From: Atherix ibis
Taxonomy: Eukaryota; Arthropoda; Insecta; Diptera; Athericidae
Direction: 5' to 3'
Assembly: GCA_958298945.1 (NCBI GenBank)
Contig: OY282607.1
Location: 74,764,868-74,828,867, forward strand
DNA length: 64,000 nucleotides
Shown: positions 37,247 to 47,880 of the stretch, in pieces
Numbering within the stretch: position 1 is the stretch's first letter
Layout: every line of letters begins with the position of its first letter
Program-made: the position numbers and the translations under genes
Notes under the pieces: generated by a model
What the model was told of the DNA's origin: nothing
What the model saw: only the letters and a program-made list of their open reading frames with translations
Databases searched by the model: none

Positions 37247-37808
37247 CGAGGTGTGGCATATATTATGAGACTGATTTTTTGAACCACTTTATTTTTTGCA
37301 ACAATTTCATTTTATATTTATACATCCATATTATATCCTTCAAAGTAATTCTCTTGGGCAGTACTGGAAACCTTTAACTGGAATCTCATTCAGTTTATTT
37401 GGATTTATGAACTGAGAAACTTATGCTTTTGATAAGGAATATTCCTCGTAAGCTCGTTGAAACGTTTATAAGTAAATTTCACTTCGATTAACAAAATATT
37501 TATATTAAAATAGTATAGGGTGGACCATATAAAAGTTCCATTTTAAAATGGTTGACTATTTAAAAACTAGTGTATATTTTTTTAAATTTCCGGTTTTATT
37601 AGAAATATTGAACATTGAAATTTAATAATAAAATACAACATCATTCCCAGAAAACAAAAATTATATTACAAAAATACAACTTCCCTTATCATACTGTATA
37701 AAGTACTGCACGTCTATGAGGGACTAACGTACAAGCTATATCGTTGTTGTGTCTGTTCAGCAGATCTTTTTCAGTGGTGCAAATCACATTACTTTTCTGT
37801 CCACCTCG
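37247..37808 (-). mobile_element. Mariner family B, copy 4 (562 bp, internally deleted)
   Basis: TA-flanked inverted ends: CGAGGTGTGGCATATATTAT then GAGACTG on the left, and TACTTTTCTGTCCACCTCG on the right. The left part keeps TATCCTTCAAAGTAATTCTC and TTAACTGGAATCTCATTCAG, the C-terminal region of family B. The middle is deleted and no open frame remains. Confidence 0.75.
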
Positions 37809-38894
37809 TAGATGTACCATATAATGTCAAATTATGTATATCTTGAATGAATATTAAACAAAAAATCCCCATTTTTAGGAATTAATAATATTAATCATAT
37901 TTCATTAATTATTTATTTAACTTTCTATTCACTTTATTTGACCAAATACCATAAAAAGTTGTATTTATTTATAAAATATAAATATGCTCAATAATAATAA
38001 TTACTATAATACGAAAAAAAAGCATTAATTGTCTATTAAAAAAAAAATTTCTGGGAAAAACTTACTACTCAGAAAATATGCAGCAGAAACTCTTAACGAC
38101 GAACCTAAATCATAAGGAAATTCCAATTGCACACTGAATATATTAATTGGACCTGTAATACCAGGTGAATGACTGACTCTTTGAAAATGTTCGTTGTTTC
38201 TACTGAAATCTAAAACAGCGATTTCGATCTTTCGAAGAAAGTTTCAATTCGATTTCCTTATAAATGATTTGCAAATTGAATGTGAACGTGTATATGCGTT
38301 TATCTACAAAATTGTACAATGCAAAATGTTTGGAAATAAAACTGCAACGTAATGCAATTATTTAGAAAATAAATAACAAGCTAAATGAGACACAGCGGTT
38401 GTACTAGTTTATATCCATTAATAAATAAAAATAAAAATTATTACCATCCGAATATCGACTACGTATTTGACTGACTAGTTTTGATCGCTTGAAATTTTTT
38501 TTATTAACAATAAGATATAAACACTTTATTATTTCCAATGAAAAAAAAATAATTATATAATTTTCAAAAATTGTTAGTACCATTGAATACAAAAAGAAAT
38601 TTGCATACATGTTATTTGGAATATTTTAACAGGTAAAACTATTTTGAACAATTGCAATTGATCGATTTTATTATTATTAATAAATTTGTTATTAGAATAC
38701 ATTGAAATTTATTTTGATAGATTGGAATATATTTAGAAAATAACCATAATAAGTTAAATTCACTTAAAAATTTTATTCATTTCTTTTTAAAATTTTTTTT
38801 TTGAAAAATAATCTCTTTGAGTGATTTTCTGTTAACTCTTAGGTAGAATTTTCAGTCCTTATATTAGATAAACGCTTGAAATGGAACCCACATA
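37809..38894. other. AT-rich noncoding DNA, no gene seen
   Basis: No feature recognised. Confidence 0.5.
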
Positions 38895-39795
38895 CGAGAT
38901 CTGTTCAAAAAGTATCGCGAATTTTTGAATTTCCGGAGGTTACGTATATTCGATTTTCGATTTTTTGTGGCGTTATTTTGGTTACTCATGTCTCACACTT
39001 ATACCGACAAGTTCGACCATTTTGAATGTTCAGGTAATTTTTGACAGCTGCTTTGCTTGCACGTGTTTTGGCTCGTCTTCGATTTTTGCCCATTGCTAAG
39101 GAGCTGTTGGACTCTGTCCGCGATGACCCAAATTTGCTCCAGAGTGTCATAACTGGTGACGAATCATGGGTTTATAATTATGACGTGGAAACCAAAGCTC
39201 AATCATCCAAATGAAAGCTGCCGCACGAGCCAAGACCGAAAAAAGCGCGCCAAGTTCGGTCGAATGTGCTTACAGTTTTCTGTAAACACATTCGACCGCC
39301 CCAAGTTCGGTCGAAGTTTTGCTTACAGTTTTCTTCGATTGCAGGGGCGTGGTGCGTGACGAGTTCTTGCCACAGGGTAGAACGATCAATAAGGAATATT
39401 ACCTGCAAGTTATGCGCAAGTTGCGTGAAGTAATTCGCCAGAAACGCCCGGATTTGTGGAAGAAAAAAAATTAGCTTTTGCACCATGATAAAGCCCCTGC
39501 TTACGCATCGTTGTTTGTGCGCGAATTTTCGGCCAAAAACAATACACTTATAATGCCACAGCCACCGTATTCCCCAGATCTGGTCCCCTGTAACTTTTTC
39601 TTGTTCCCGAAACAGATTATTTGATCCATTTTTTTGAATGGGCAAAAATCGAAGACGAGCGAAAACACGTGCAAGCAAAGCAGCTGTCAAAAATTAACTG
39701 AAGATTCAAAATGGCCGAACTTGTTGGCATAAGTGAGAGACATGAGTACCAACATAACGCCATAAAAAATTGAAAATCAAATATACGTAAGCCGC
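38895..39795 (+). mobile_element. Mariner family A, copy 6: fold-back form
   Basis: The left end is the family 5' end (CGAGATCTGTTCAAAAAGTA). The right arm is an inverted 5' end that stops short of the terminal repeat. The transposase is on the plus strand with many defects: GVITGDESW-type D1 region at about 39148 (VITGDESWVYNYD by eye), a stop in place of W in SSK*KLPHEP, an internal hairpin rearrangement at 39258-39297, YYLQVMRKLREVIRQKRPDL, a stop before the HHD block (which reads HHDK), then YSPDLVPCNFFLFPK with D3 changed to N. At FLFPK it joins the inverted 5' end, exactly as in copies 2, 3 and 7. It shares with copy 3 the deletion between GCCCATT and GCTAAGGA. Confidence 0.88.
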
Positions 39796-41599
39796 TATAC
39801 AGACGACATCGCCAACTTTACACGTTTTTGACATTTTGACTACAAATCTTTAAAAATGGCTTACAGCAAAAATCCACTGACATTAGTAAAAAAAATTTTC
39901 CCACTAATCTGTTGCTTAAAATAAAACCTTTATTATTTTAGAGAAGAAAACATACTAAATTTCTACAAAATCATTACTTTATCGAGTTAAATTAATTCGC
40001 ATATTTCAGTGTTATTACTAAATTAATAGTAATATTTTAATGAATGCAAGTAAATAATGTGGAAATAGTATATTTTCACCATTAGCGCAGTTATGATATA
40101 GGAATATATCTTCGTACTTGAAATTTATAATCTCGTATTTCAGCGAAAATGTTATAATAATGAACAAAAATCCTATTTACTATGTCCCTGATATTAATAA
40201 TATTAATTTATCATGAAAACAACGGCAAATGGGTTACTTTTTCTTTAAATTCATTAAGTTTATAGTTTTGTTTTATTATTAATTTATTATTAAATAAAAA
40301 GAGTTTGTAATAAAATACCTAAAAAGGCAATATTACAAAACACATTTTTAAATGTACGAGTAGATATTAGATAGAAATGGAAAGATACTCGTACATTAAT
40401 CGAACATGTACTGAAAGAAATTAATACATTTTTTGTTCTTGTGTTGTTGTTTTTTTTTTTCTTGAATAAAAATAATAATTTATTGAAGCATGGTGTTGGG
40501 TGCTAAAATTCTTGAATTGACTCATCGATGCCACCAGCATTATAAAAACCATTAAAATGAATGAATAACGAGCTAATATTTTCTAGTAAAGGGGGCCACC
40601 ATTTATTTACGCAGCATTTCTAAAAGCCTTCCATTACCAATGCCAGTAGATTTAGCAGCTTTACTTCGATTCAGTTCCATTCAAGTCATATACGAGTACA
40701 TCTATGTCTGGGGGAACTTGTATCACGGCTCAATCCCAACTTATACCCATCTAAATATGTGTATTACGCTCGTATCTAGTCTAGAATTAATTAATTCGAA
40801 TTTATCATCGCCTGCCCAGTATGTCACTGAAAAGCATGTACACTCGTACCTCCGGGGCTAATAGTTTTCTCCTTCCGAGACGAATAATTGAGCAACTACG
40901 ATTACGGCATTTGATAATAATTCAGTAAGAAACGGGTATTGACAACACATGTGCCAAGGGTATGAGTTTCTAGCCAAGGGGATCAACAAGGGCATGTGAC
41001 AGTCAGTATACGAGGCAAAGGAAAACACATGGAACTGGACATCCGAAACATTAGTAATAATGATCATGTTGATCTCGTTCATGGTAATGCATTTTATTAA
41101 TACTTGTACGATTATAGGCGATTGAAAATATTTGACAACATAACCAACAACAAAATCTACAATAATTTAAAAAAAAAATTTATTAATGTGATGTACATTT
41201 GATAATTAAAATACGCAACAACAAAAAAAAAATCTCTTTGTACTATTAAAATTTTTTAATTAAAACTACTTACGTGTACGTATATACACAGCTCTCAGTT
41301 AATATAAATCAGAATAATCGTATAGTATTCGAAAAATTTATTGATACGCATGCATCTTAATTGAATATTATGCAATTAAGGTCACAATTGGAAAATAGTT
41401 AAATATATTTTATTTAAATGATTTCAAATTACAACAACTACATATTTACAAATTCATTTAAAAGTTATATAAGTTTATCATTTCAAGTAACGTCTCTACT
41501 GAAATGGTAATTCTAAGCAATACGACATAAAGAGGATATTTGATAATGAATAATAAAATAAATATGAAACTTTTCTTTAAATCGGTAAATGGATTGGGA
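39796..41599. other. Noncoding DNA with a GC-richer patch
   Basis: AT-rich except for about 40480-41090, where base composition rises without a recognisable protein. Nothing else supported. Confidence 0.5.
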
Positions 41600-42210
41600 G
41601 ACTATCAAACAGAAGTTGTCCTTTCCCATGGCGTAGTGTGGGTAATTAAAACGGCAGTTGAGACTGCGATTAATCTTTCCAAACATCACAGCATAAATAT
41701 TTTCGTAGTTTATCAAACAATACCATTCCGCGACTCATCAAATAAGCTAGTGCTCAATGAAATTCATCGCAATTTATTAAACCATAGAAACGTCGAGTTG
41801 TGTTTGGTTCCCGGTCATGTTGATATTACGGGCAATGAGTGGGCTGATCAGCTGGTGGCAAAGGCTCTACACCGCCTTTTTCCACTGAAATGCCAAATTT
41901 GTCGCATCTACTAACCAAATAGCACAGATTGAACCGAAGATAGAAGATTTCTTTTCACACATTGGCCAAACATCAGCAACCAGTATACTCAACAAATATT
42001 TCAAAGTTCTGTGCACCGAAATTTCTCAGAAATCGAACTGGTCATACCGCACTAACTCAAATTTTTTTTCTCGGTAGCCAATCTTGCCGTTTATGCCATT
42101 CCTGTGGCATTCCACTCACCATTCCTCATATGTGGCAGCTCCTAGAACCAACTACTCCAAATCCCAAGTCCTTTCTTGAATTTGCTAAAAGTAACTAATA
42201 TGCTCCATAA
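41600..42210 (+). pseudogene. Relic of non-LTR retrotransposon RNase H and C-terminal region
   Basis: The plus strand reads AVETAINLSKHHSINIFV then NKLVLNEIHRNLLNHRNVEL then CLVPGHVDITGNEWADQLVA. These are the last blocks of an I-clade RNase H domain; the GNExAD motif is intact as GNEWAD, but the expected SDSQAA block is altered. After a frame break, KFLRNRTGHTALTQIFFL, CRLCHSCGIPLTIPHMW gives the typical C-terminal Cys-rich segment (RxGHTxLT...CxxC...PLTxxHM). 5'-truncated, with a stop after the RNase H part. The orientation is opposite to the relic at 1.3-2.4 kb. Confidence 0.8.
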
Positions 42211-43340
42211 AATTTATCCAATTCTAATTGCTTTCTTCTACTAACTATCGACAAGTTTCATAAGGTGCATGGCCTCATAGTCATGGCGCAAAATAATAGC
42301 CTCTGGCTCTTGTTTCAGATACCTTACTATAACAAAAACTTAAATAGCGTTACTGTTATATACATTAATAAAAATAAACTTTAAACGAAGAATTTTGCTA
42401 AATTCCTATTACCATAATAGAAAAATAACATACTTTTTACATATATAACTAGATTATAAATATAATTGAAATTTTTCAAGATCCCTTAGTATAGTTATTT
42501 ATTCTTGTATTATGTGAAAAGCAACAACCCTCATCCCCCAATTTTACTTATTTTAAACCAAATACATTTTTTATTTGTGTATAAAATCATTTTTATTTTT
42601 TGGAAATTTAACGCAAAAGCTGAACGCTATAGTTTAGAGTACAGAATAATTATTTTATTTATCGTTAGAAATAATAACATGGGGATTGACATACGCCCAA
42701 TCAATGCGCAAAATGGACCTGTCTATTATGAATTTCGCCAGTCTATGTGAGTAGACCAGATGCTTGCACGCATCTCAACCATACAACCTCAGCTCGCTTC
42801 AATCCAATGCACATTTGATTTCCCGATTGGACTACCTCTTGCAAGGAGCACTCTATCAGGTTCCCTTTTTTCAAATCATCATATACGAACGTTTTTTAGT
42901 TCTATCTGTATTAAGTGGCCCCATCTCCAGCTCTACCACTATATTTTTAAACCATCTTTCGTATTCCATGCATGAAACTGTCAAACGTTCAATCTTTCCA
43001 TCCGTTAATGGTAAGAGGTCCCAACCTGTAGACCACTCGTCTCGTTAGTTCCACGCATATTTGTGCCACCAGATGATCCCGCCCCTTATCCAGCTACATT
43101 AATAATAGATAGGTCCATTTGCTACAGTCAGTAACCAGTTACAAGCTAGTTATCCTAACTGCGGTTAGGATACCCGGGACTCTGCAACTCCAGTTCTAAT
43201 ATTGTACCGACGATGTAGGTGTCAATCACAGCCACCACGTTTTAGCCAAAGGGTCCTCACCTCGGATGGGCACAGCGGACGAACTACCGTGGTGGTCGGT
43301 ACTCTTCGCTAATAGTTTACATTAAGGAATTGTTCGATTT
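42211..43340. other. Noncoding DNA, GC-richer from about 42750
   Basis: The first half is A/T-rich. From about 42750 to 43320 base composition rises clearly. The minus strand is open over a stretch at 43070-42890 (LTDGKIERLTVSCMEYERWF by eye), but no family is recognised. This may be a degraded repeat; it ends at the mariner that begins the tandem duplication. Confidence 0.45.
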
Positions 43341-43344
43341 GGGT

Positions 43345-44340
43345 TAAATATGTACCTTTTTTTTCATTTTGTTATTTGTTACCATTTTAAAGGTAACTTC
43401 ATAATGTATCTCTCGTAGATGCCCTGGTCTCTATTGGCGAAAAACACGACTAAGCGATTTTCACAATTTTCTCTTTATGCCAATTTCTTATCACTAAGGA
43501 AGTTATGCAATGATAAAAAAAATGGTCATCGCTTGGTGCCAGGTCCGGACTATAAGGTGGATGCTTAAAAACTTCCCAACCAAGCTCCCGGAGTTTCTGG
43601 CGAGTCACTTTAGCCCTTTCCAAACTTGTTAAACACAAGACCTTTCCTGTTCACCAATTTAGGCCGCTTTTGGTCAATCGCTAGCTTCAAACGGTCCAAT
43701 TGTTGGCAGCAGATGTCCGAATTTAGTTTTTGACCATACCGAAGTAGGTCAAAGTAGATGATTCCTTTCAAGTCCCACCAAATGCACAGAAAAACCTGAT
43801 TAGTCCTGGGTTGACCACCGTTTAAGCCGCTTCACCGCGCTTTGACCACGATTGTTTTCGCACAATATTATCGCATGTGACCCATTTCTCATCCCCAGTC
43901 ACCATCCTTTCTTTTAAGAAATGGGTCGATTTCATTCCGTTTGGCCAAGGCTTCGCAGATGAAAATTTGCTCCATCATGTTTTTGTGCGTCAATTCGTGT
44001 GGCACCCAAACATCGACCTTCTTTCTCCAGCTTTACGTAGAGGTCAATCTTAAGCTCCTTGGTGGTATAACGACTGCTAAAATGCAGATCTACTTCGATT
44101 ATTTGCATGATTTTATCGATGATGGGTCTACCTTTTCGAGGTGTATATTTAACATCGAAAATACCGGAACGGAAACGACAAAACCAAAATTGCTCGTAAT
44201 TGGCTGTGACAGTATCGGGACCATAAACACCATATGCAATTTCAGCCGCTTGGCTTGCATTTTCGCCTTTATCAAAGCAAAATTGTAAGATAAACCGAAT
44301 TTTCTCTTTGTTAACTTCCATCTTTTACATCCTATAATAC
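43345..44340 (-). mobile_element. Mariner family D, unit 1 copy (decayed)
   Basis: Minus-strand transposase starting at 44321: EVNKEKIRFILQFCFDKGEN, GPDTVTANYEQFWFCRFRSG, TPRKGRPI, a region with the WVPHELT-like sequence out of frame, FLKERMVTGDEKWVTCDNIV with the first D, KLRELGWEVFKHPPYSPDLA and PSDDHF. It then continues as FFANRDQGIYERYIMKLP before a stop. The second-D block (HQDN) is mutated. Frameshifts and stops make it inactive. Terminal repeats could not be placed. The C-terminal end runs left of the duplication breakpoint at 43401, so this copy is longer than the unit 2 copy. Confidence 0.82.
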
Positions 44341-44927
44341 AAAACTGAATCAACAATAAAAAAATGGAGAAGATTTTTTTTAAGTACGGAATGTCCCCGT
44401 TCCAACGAGCACAAGTCTGAACGCTTAAATTAAAGAATACGCTTAGATTAATACGCAATTTTCTGGCATAAGCGTAAAGATTACATACATTTGTGTAGAT
44501 TTTTTTATGTAGACATGACACCCACTGACATCTAGTTTTCGTAATAGAAATTTATTGAATTGCAAAGCATAATTTATATTCATTTTAATTCACTTATTAA
44601 AAACAAAAATACAATTTAAACACAACGACAGGCAATTTTTTTTTTATTTGTACAATCTTTTGATATGAAATGGAATTGTATTTAAGGTATATTATTTATT
44701 TCATAAATATCAAGCGCCTCAATTTTGTAGAGTTTCGGAGAGTTTTAAAAAACTGAATGAAAGTGGTAGCATACCGAAATGCTTGCATACTTTTGTTGTT
44801 TTTCAAATGGTTATTTTGGCACTTATCGGAAAGTGCAAGTGAAAGTGTAGTTTTTATGTTTTTTGAAGTATTTATATAAGTAGTTATATTGTTGATAACA
44901 TTTAATAAGAAGTTTTTATTTCATAAA

Positions 44928-44984
44928 TTGAAGTGTTTTATAAAGAATTGCTGGAATGAGAAAGCCGGGAATTTATTTCTTTTG
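44928..44984 (+). pseudogene. THAP-like first exon, unit 1 copy without ATG
   Basis: The same 57 bases as the exon at 47083-47139, with a GTAAGT donor kept, but the initiating ATG is TTG here. The reading is otherwise identical (KCFIKNCWNEKAGNLFLL). Confidence 0.35.
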
Positions 44985-45241
44985 GTAAGTTGATATGATA
45001 TCTTCATATTTACTATAGAAAATAACAAAAATTTAGTTTGTGATGTGCCTATATGTCTTTTAATAATTAATTTTACCAAAAAGGTGATTAAAAAGTGAAA
45101 AGTTCGTTATTTAAGAAATGTAAACAAATGTGATGTTGACAGTTCAATGTTTACCAGAAAATAGTTCAGAGCCGGCGTACGTAAAGTGTGTATACGAAAA
45201 TTTAATGGAACGATTAAAAAATACTTTAATTTCTGTTAATT

Positions 45242-45382
45242 CTTATTTGAAAAACTAAATGTAACATTACAGGTTTCAATTAGTTTTTCAAAATAAGCGA
45301 GCACACAATGTCCCTGTAATCACGACATTGTGTGCTAGCTCCACTTTCGTAGACCAGACATTAAAGTGGAAGCGAGAAGGAG
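45242..45382. repeat. Cluster of three consecutive hairpins, unit 1
   Basis: Three inverted repeats follow each other. First, CTTATTTGAAAAACTAA pairs with its complement 22 bases later, with one bulge. Second, GAGCACACAATGTC pairs with GACATTGTGTGCT. Third, GCTCCACTTT pairs with AAAGTGGAAGC. All are kept in the second copy at 47396-47535. Confidence 0.8.
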
Positions 45383-45550
45383 CAGATTGAAATCATTTTT
45401 ATAGGAAATTGAACAACCGTCATCAAAACAGGGAAAGGCTGAAAATTAAACAGTACCTACTCCGAATATATTTGAATTGTATTTTATTTTGTTTCATTTT
45501 AAAAAGGAGTTCATACAGGACCGTCGCATTGAACATTGAAGTTCCCTTCA

Positions 45551-46490
45551 ATAATGTATCTCTCGTAGATGCGCTGGTCTCTATTGGCGAAAAAGTCGAC
45601 TAAGCGATTTTCACAATTTTCTTTTCATGCCTATTTCTTATCACTAAGGAAGTTATGCAATGATAAAAAAAATGGTCATCGCTTGGTGCCAGATCCGGAC
45701 TATAAGGTGGATGCTTAAAAACTTCCCAACCAAGCTCCCGGAGTTTCTGGCGAGTCACTTTAGACCCTTCCAATCTTGTGAAACACAAGACCTTTCCTAT
45801 TCGCCAATTTAGGTCGCTTTTGGTCAATCGCTAGCTTCAAACGGTCCAATTGTTGGCAGCAGATGTCCGAATTTAGTTTTTGACCATACCGAAGTAGGTC
45901 AAAGTAGATGATTCCTTTCAAGTCCCACCAAATGCACAGAAAAACCTGATTAGTCCTGGGTTGACCACCGTTTAAGCCGCTTCACCGCGCTTTGACCACG
46001 ATTGTTTTCGCACAATATTATCGGATGTGACCCATTTCTCATCCCCAGTCACCATCCTTTCTTTTAAGAAATGGGTCGATTTCGTTCCGTTTGGCCAAGG
46101 CTTCGCAGATGAAAATTTGCTCCATCATGTTTTTGTGTGTCAATTCGTGTGGCACCCAAACATCGAGCTTCTTTCTCCAACTTTACGTAGAGGTCAATCT
46201 TTAGCTCCTTGGTGGTATTACGACTGCTAAAATGCAGATCTACTTCGATTATTTGCATGATTTTATCGACATTTTTGACGATGGGCCTACCTTTGCGAGG
46301 TGTATCTTTAACATCGAAAATACCGGAACGGAAACGACAAAACCAAAATTGCTCGTAATTGGCTGTGACAGTATCGGGACCATAAACACCATTTGCAATT
46401 TCAGCCGCTTGGCTTGCATTTTTGTCTTTATCAAAGCAAAATTGTAAGATATACCGAATTTTCTCTTTGTTAACTTCCTTCCATCTTTTA
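45551..46490 (-). mobile_element. Mariner family D, unit 2 copy (decayed, cut at breakpoint)
   Basis: The duplicate of the unit 1 mariner. The minus-strand reading ends at the duplication junction: VDFFANRDQRIYERYI passes into non-mariner EGNFNVQCDG. Other blocks are as in unit 1: QAAEIANGVYGPDTVTANYE, KDTPRKGRPIVKNVDKIMQI, VTRQKLRELGWEVFKHPPYS and PDLAPSDDHF. The second-D block is changed here too, so the damage predates the duplication. Confidence 0.85.
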
Positions 46491-47082
46491 CATCCTATAA
46501 TACAAAACTGAATCAACAATAAAAAAATGGAGAAGAATTTTTTTAAGTACGGAATGTCACCGTTCCAACGAGCACAAGTCTGAACGCTTAGATTAATACG
46601 CAATTTTCTGGCATAAGCGTAAAGATTACATACACTTGTGTAGATTTTTTTATGTAGACATGACACCCACTGACATCTAGTTTTCGTAATAGAAATTTAT
46701 TGAATTGCAAAGCATAATTTATATTCATTTTAATTCACTTATTGGAAACAAAAATACAATTTAAACACAACGACATGCAATTTTTTTTATTTGTACAATC
46801 TTTTGATATGAAATGGAATTGTATTTAAGGTATATTATTTATTTCGTAAATATCAATTAAATATCACGCGCCTCAATTTTGCAGAAACTTGGGAGAGTTT
46901 TAAGAAACTCCTTGAAAGTGGTAGCATACCGAAATACTTGCATACTTTTGTTGTTTTTCAAATGGTTATTTTGGCACTTATCGGAAAGTGCAAGTGAAAG
47001 TGTAGTTTTTATGTTTTTTGAAGTATTTATATAAATAGTTACATTGTTGATAACATTTAATAAGAAGTTTTTATTGCATAAA

Positions 47083-47139
47083 ATGAAGTGTTTTATAAAG
47101 AATTGCTGGAATGAGAAAGCCGGGAATTTATTTCTTTTG
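47083..47139 (+). CDS. Candidate first coding exon, THAP-like
   Basis: ATG in a good context (ATAAAATG), 19 codons, then a consensus donor GTAAGT in phase 0. The peptide MKCFIKNCWNEKAGNLFLL has the C-x4-C spacing and N-terminal position of a THAP zinc-finger start (M-x-C-x4-C...F). The later THAP landmarks (FP, W, C-x2-H) would be in another exon. None was found in a compatible frame: splicing in phase 0 to the nearest plausible acceptors gives early stops or unrelated sequence. It may be the remains of a THAP gene or of a P-element-like transposon, or chance. Both tandem units carry it, but only this one keeps the ATG. Confidence 0.35.
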
Positions 47140-47395
47140 GTAAGTTGAATGATATCGTCATATTTACTACAGAAAATAACAAAAATTTAGTTTGTGATGT
47201 GCCTATATGTCTTTTAATAATTAATTTTACCAAAAAGGTGATTAAAAAGTGAAAAGTTCGTTATTTAAGAAATGTAAACAAATGTGATGTTGACAGTTCA
47301 ATGTTTACCAGAAAATAGTTCAGAGCCGGCGTACGTAAAGTGTGTATAAGAAAATTTAATGGAACGATTAAAAAATACTTTAATTTCTGTTAATT

Positions 47396-47535
47396 CTTAT
47401 TTGAAAAACTAAATGTAACATTACAGGTTTCATTTAGTTTTTCAAAATAAGCGAGCACACAATGTCCCTGTAATCACGACATTGTGTGTTAGCTCCACTT
47501 TCGTAGACCAGACATTAAAGTGGAAGCGAGAAGGA
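47396..47535. repeat. Cluster of three consecutive hairpins, unit 2
   Basis: The same three hairpins as in unit 1. Here the first arm is 20 bases (CTTATTTGAAAAACTAAATG against its complement at 47431-47451, one bulge). The third-hairpin arms are unchanged. A plus-strand frame (FHLVFQNKRAHNVPVITTL...) is open through all of them in both units. Confidence 0.8.
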
Positions 47536-47672
47536 GCAGATTGAAATCATTTTTATAGGAAATTGAACAACCGTCATCAAAACAGGGAAAGGCTGAAAAT
47601 TAAACAGTACCTACTCCGAATATATTTGAATTGTATTTTATTTTGTTTCATTTTAAAAAGGAGTTCATACAG

Positions 47673-47730
47673 GACCGTCGCATTGAACATTGAAGTTCCC
47701 TTCAATAATGCTGAGGAGGAAAATGGACAT
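47673..47730 (+). other. Candidate internal exon (acidic)
   Basis: ATACAG acceptor, 58 bases, GTAATT donor. One frame reads TVALNIEVPFNNAEEENGH. The unit 1 copy is cut within this segment by the duplication junction. Phases do not match the next candidate exon, so the assignment is weak. Confidence 0.25.
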
Positions 47731-47822
47731 GTAATTTAAAAAGAACGGTTGATATATACACGTATGAGTGACCTAAAAAATAAAAATAATTAAGCCAATA
47801 TAAAATTACATGTTCATTGCAG

Positions 47823-47880
47823 CACAGAATGTGAGGGCATGGACTCAGCTGCAGGGGAGGAAGAATTTAATCCAACGCAT
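47823..47880 (+). other. Candidate internal exon (acidic)
   Basis: TTGCAG acceptor and a consensus GTAAGT donor bound 58 bases of unusually GC-rich sequence. One frame reads TECEGMDSAAGEEEFNPTH. It lies just outside the tandem duplication. Phase does not join cleanly to either upstream candidate. Confidence 0.3.

Larger units (their letters stand above)
43401..45550 (+). repeat. Tandem duplication, unit 1 (2150 bp)
   Basis: Near-identical to 45551-47710. It contains the mariner family D transposase, an AT-rich middle, a THAP-like exon whose ATG has become TTG, a cluster of three hairpins, and a coding-like segment ending in CTTCAATAATG. Differences are mostly single bases and small indels. 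These include an extra 18-base stretch near 44425 in this unit and a 12-base insertion in unit 2 near 46270. Confidence 0.95.
45551..47710 (+). repeat. Tandem duplication, unit 2 (2160 bp)
   Basis: Starts at ATAATGTATCTC (mariner sequence) directly after CTTCA of the unit 1 exon-like segment. It ends at CTTCAATAATG, followed by CTGAGGAGG, the unduplicated continuation. The six bases ATAATG are shared by both breakpoints. Confidence 0.95.
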
